Source: an uncultured Caproiciproducens sp. | GTDB lineage: Bacteria; Bacillota; Clostridia; Oscillospirales; Acutalibacteraceae | DNA: 64,000 nt | Assembly: GCF_963664915.1 (NCBI RefSeq) | Contig: NZ_OY761810.1 | Location: 572,661-636,660 of the forward strand | Reading direction: 5' to 3' | In this document: in pieces, positions 63,351 to 64,000 of the stretch | Layout of the letters: the number at the start of each line of letters is the position of its first letter | Numbering within the stretch: position 1 is the stretch's first letter | The notes under the pieces: generated by a model | What the model saw: only the letters and a program-made list of their open reading frames with translations | Database searches by the model: none | What the model was told of the DNA's origin: nothing | Position numbers and translations under genes: made by a program

Positions 63351-64000
63351 TTATTTTTTCATTCCGTCCGCAAAGCCTTTTGCGTCAAGCTTGCCACTGA
63401 CAAGCAATGCGAAGTTTGTTTTGATTTTTGCGTTGATATCCGCTTCGTTTTCCATGCCAACTGCCCATGGGTATCTGGTTGTGGTTGCATCAATAACCGT
63501 TTTGGCTTCCGTCAGCTGTTTCGGCCATGTTGCGTCATTTGCCATCGGAACGCCGATGGAGTCCGCCGCAAGTTTATTGTCCCACTCGCCTGTTGTCATG
63601 AATACGATAAATTTGAAAGCTTCTTCAGCGTGTTTTGTGCTCTTGTTGATGCCGAAGCACTGCGCGCCGTACTGGTTGGCTTCCGTTGAGTCCCCGTCTT
63701 TGCCGATTGCGGGATAAGCAAAAGAACCCCAGTTAAAGTCCGCGGGAGCGGAATTCTTAATTTCATTCGGGAGCCATGTTCCGTTCAAGTACATGGCGAC
63801 ATTTCCGCTTGCAACTTCCTGCTGGCCGGCAGGATAAATGTTTCCGGCTGCATTCTTGGAAATATAGCCTTTGTCATACATTTCTTTCCACTGCTCGCCA
63901 AAAGTCAAAACGGCCGGATCGTCTATCTTTTTATTCGTCACCATGGCAAGCGTCTTGTCCTTGCCGATCAGACGGGCCATATGATAGCCGAACAGGGAAG
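63351..64000 (-). CDS. Sugar ABC transporter substrate-binding protein, 5' end cut by the window edge
   Basis: The C-terminal 216 codons of a family 1 extracellular solute-binding protein are visible, and the frame stays open to base 64000, so the signal peptide is outside. Features include VASGNVAMYLNGTWLPNEI, CFGINKSTKHAEEAFKFIVF and WDNKLAADSIGVPM. It delivers its ligand to the adjacent MalFG-type permeases; the sugar cannot be read from this part. Confidence 0.88.
   Translation of the reverse strand, partial: SLFGYHMARLIGKDKTLAMVTNKKIDDPAVLTFGEQWKEMYDKGYISKNAAGNIYPAGQQEVASGNVAMYLNGTWLPNEIKNSAPADFNWGSFAYPAIGKDGDSTEANQYGAQCFGINKSTKHAEEAFKFIVFMTTGEWDNKLAADSIGVPMANDATWPKQLTEAKTVIDATTTRYPWAVGMENEADINAKIKTNFALLVSGKLDAKGFADGMKK

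Overview
The window looks like a chromosomal segment of an anaerobic, probably spore-forming member of the Firmicutes, class Clostridia. I lean towards the Ruminococcaceae/Oscillospirales, but that is inference. The supporting signs are strong AGGAGG-type ribosome sites, frequent GTG and TTG starts, two T-box leaders, a SpoVB-like flippase, small Clostridia-type orphan proteins (DUF378, DUF2087, DUF2812, DUF5317, DUF1385, CmpB) and moderate GC. About 68 protein genes are visible. No rRNA, tRNA or CRISPR array was recognised.

Layout. 1-8.7 kb: the end of aroK, a PAS/GGDEF diguanylate cyclase on the opposite strand, then a tightly coupled aromatic amino-acid operon (aroF-tyrA-aroB-aroA-aroC-pheA). 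It is preceded by a promoter, a 39-codon leader ORF rich in Phe/Tyr/Trp and an intrinsic terminator, which together look like an attenuator. 8.7-13.5 kb: small regulators and small proteins, prmA, a SpoVB-like flippase, a CmpB-type membrane protein and an XRE/membrane-protein pair. 13.5-15.4 kb: an IS30-family element inserted into the terminator hairpin of ridA. 15.4-19.5 kb: ilvB-ilvN-ilvA-ridA behind a T-box with an apparent Ile (AUC) specifier. 19.6-22 kb: small orphan proteins and a PadR/DUF2812 pair with a clear operator. 22-31 kb: a glycerol/dihydroxyacetone regulon (glpK, glpF, a glpA-like dehydrogenase, an FAD oxidoreductase, a DUF1667 protein, dhaK, dhaL, dhaM) with a DhaS-like TetR-family regulator. 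31-34 kb: a c-di-GMP-related operon (a 210-aa orphan, a 25-aa secreted-type peptide, a membrane HD-GYP protein, a DUF5317 protein). 34-36 kb: a zinc-ribbon membrane protein and a radical-SAM-like protein without cluster cysteines. 36-46.9 kb: a LacI-controlled sugar operon (FucI/AraA-like isomerase, split transketolase, GlpK-like FGGY kinase, RbsB/DUF2291/RbsA/RbsC/RbsD). 47-49.9 kb: cysE-cysS-ybaK behind a T-box with an apparent Cys (UGC) specifier. 50-55.6 kb: recA-recX-rimO-pgsA, prmC and a DUF1385 protein. 55.6-59.2 kb: a lipoprotein, response regulator and histidine kinase operon. 59.4-64 kb: a DUF5107/TPR protein and a MalFG-type sugar ABC transporter whose binding protein runs off the right edge.

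How the parts work together. Three amino-acid regulons use three RNA-based control layouts: a candidate translating-ribosome attenuator for aromatics, a T-box for branched-chain synthesis and a T-box for cysteine. The cysteine operon makes cysteine (CysE), charges it (CysS) and clears Cys-tRNA(Pro) (YbaK). In the ilv operon, RidA removes the reactive enamine/imine made by IlvA. The glycerol locus joins entry, phosphorylation, oxidation and dihydroxyacetone kinase in one direction. The LacI operon joins uptake, isomerisation, phosphorylation and a two-carbon transfer, which would suit a pentose or branched pentose such as D-apiose.

The observations most worth a second look are the aromatic leader peptide (2078-2197), the 25-codon peptide gene inside a 17-bp inverted repeat ahead of the HD-GYP gene (32870-33075), the cysteine-less radical-SAM homologue (34600-35637), the IS30 target site with a 17-bp duplication, and the unassigned sugar operon.
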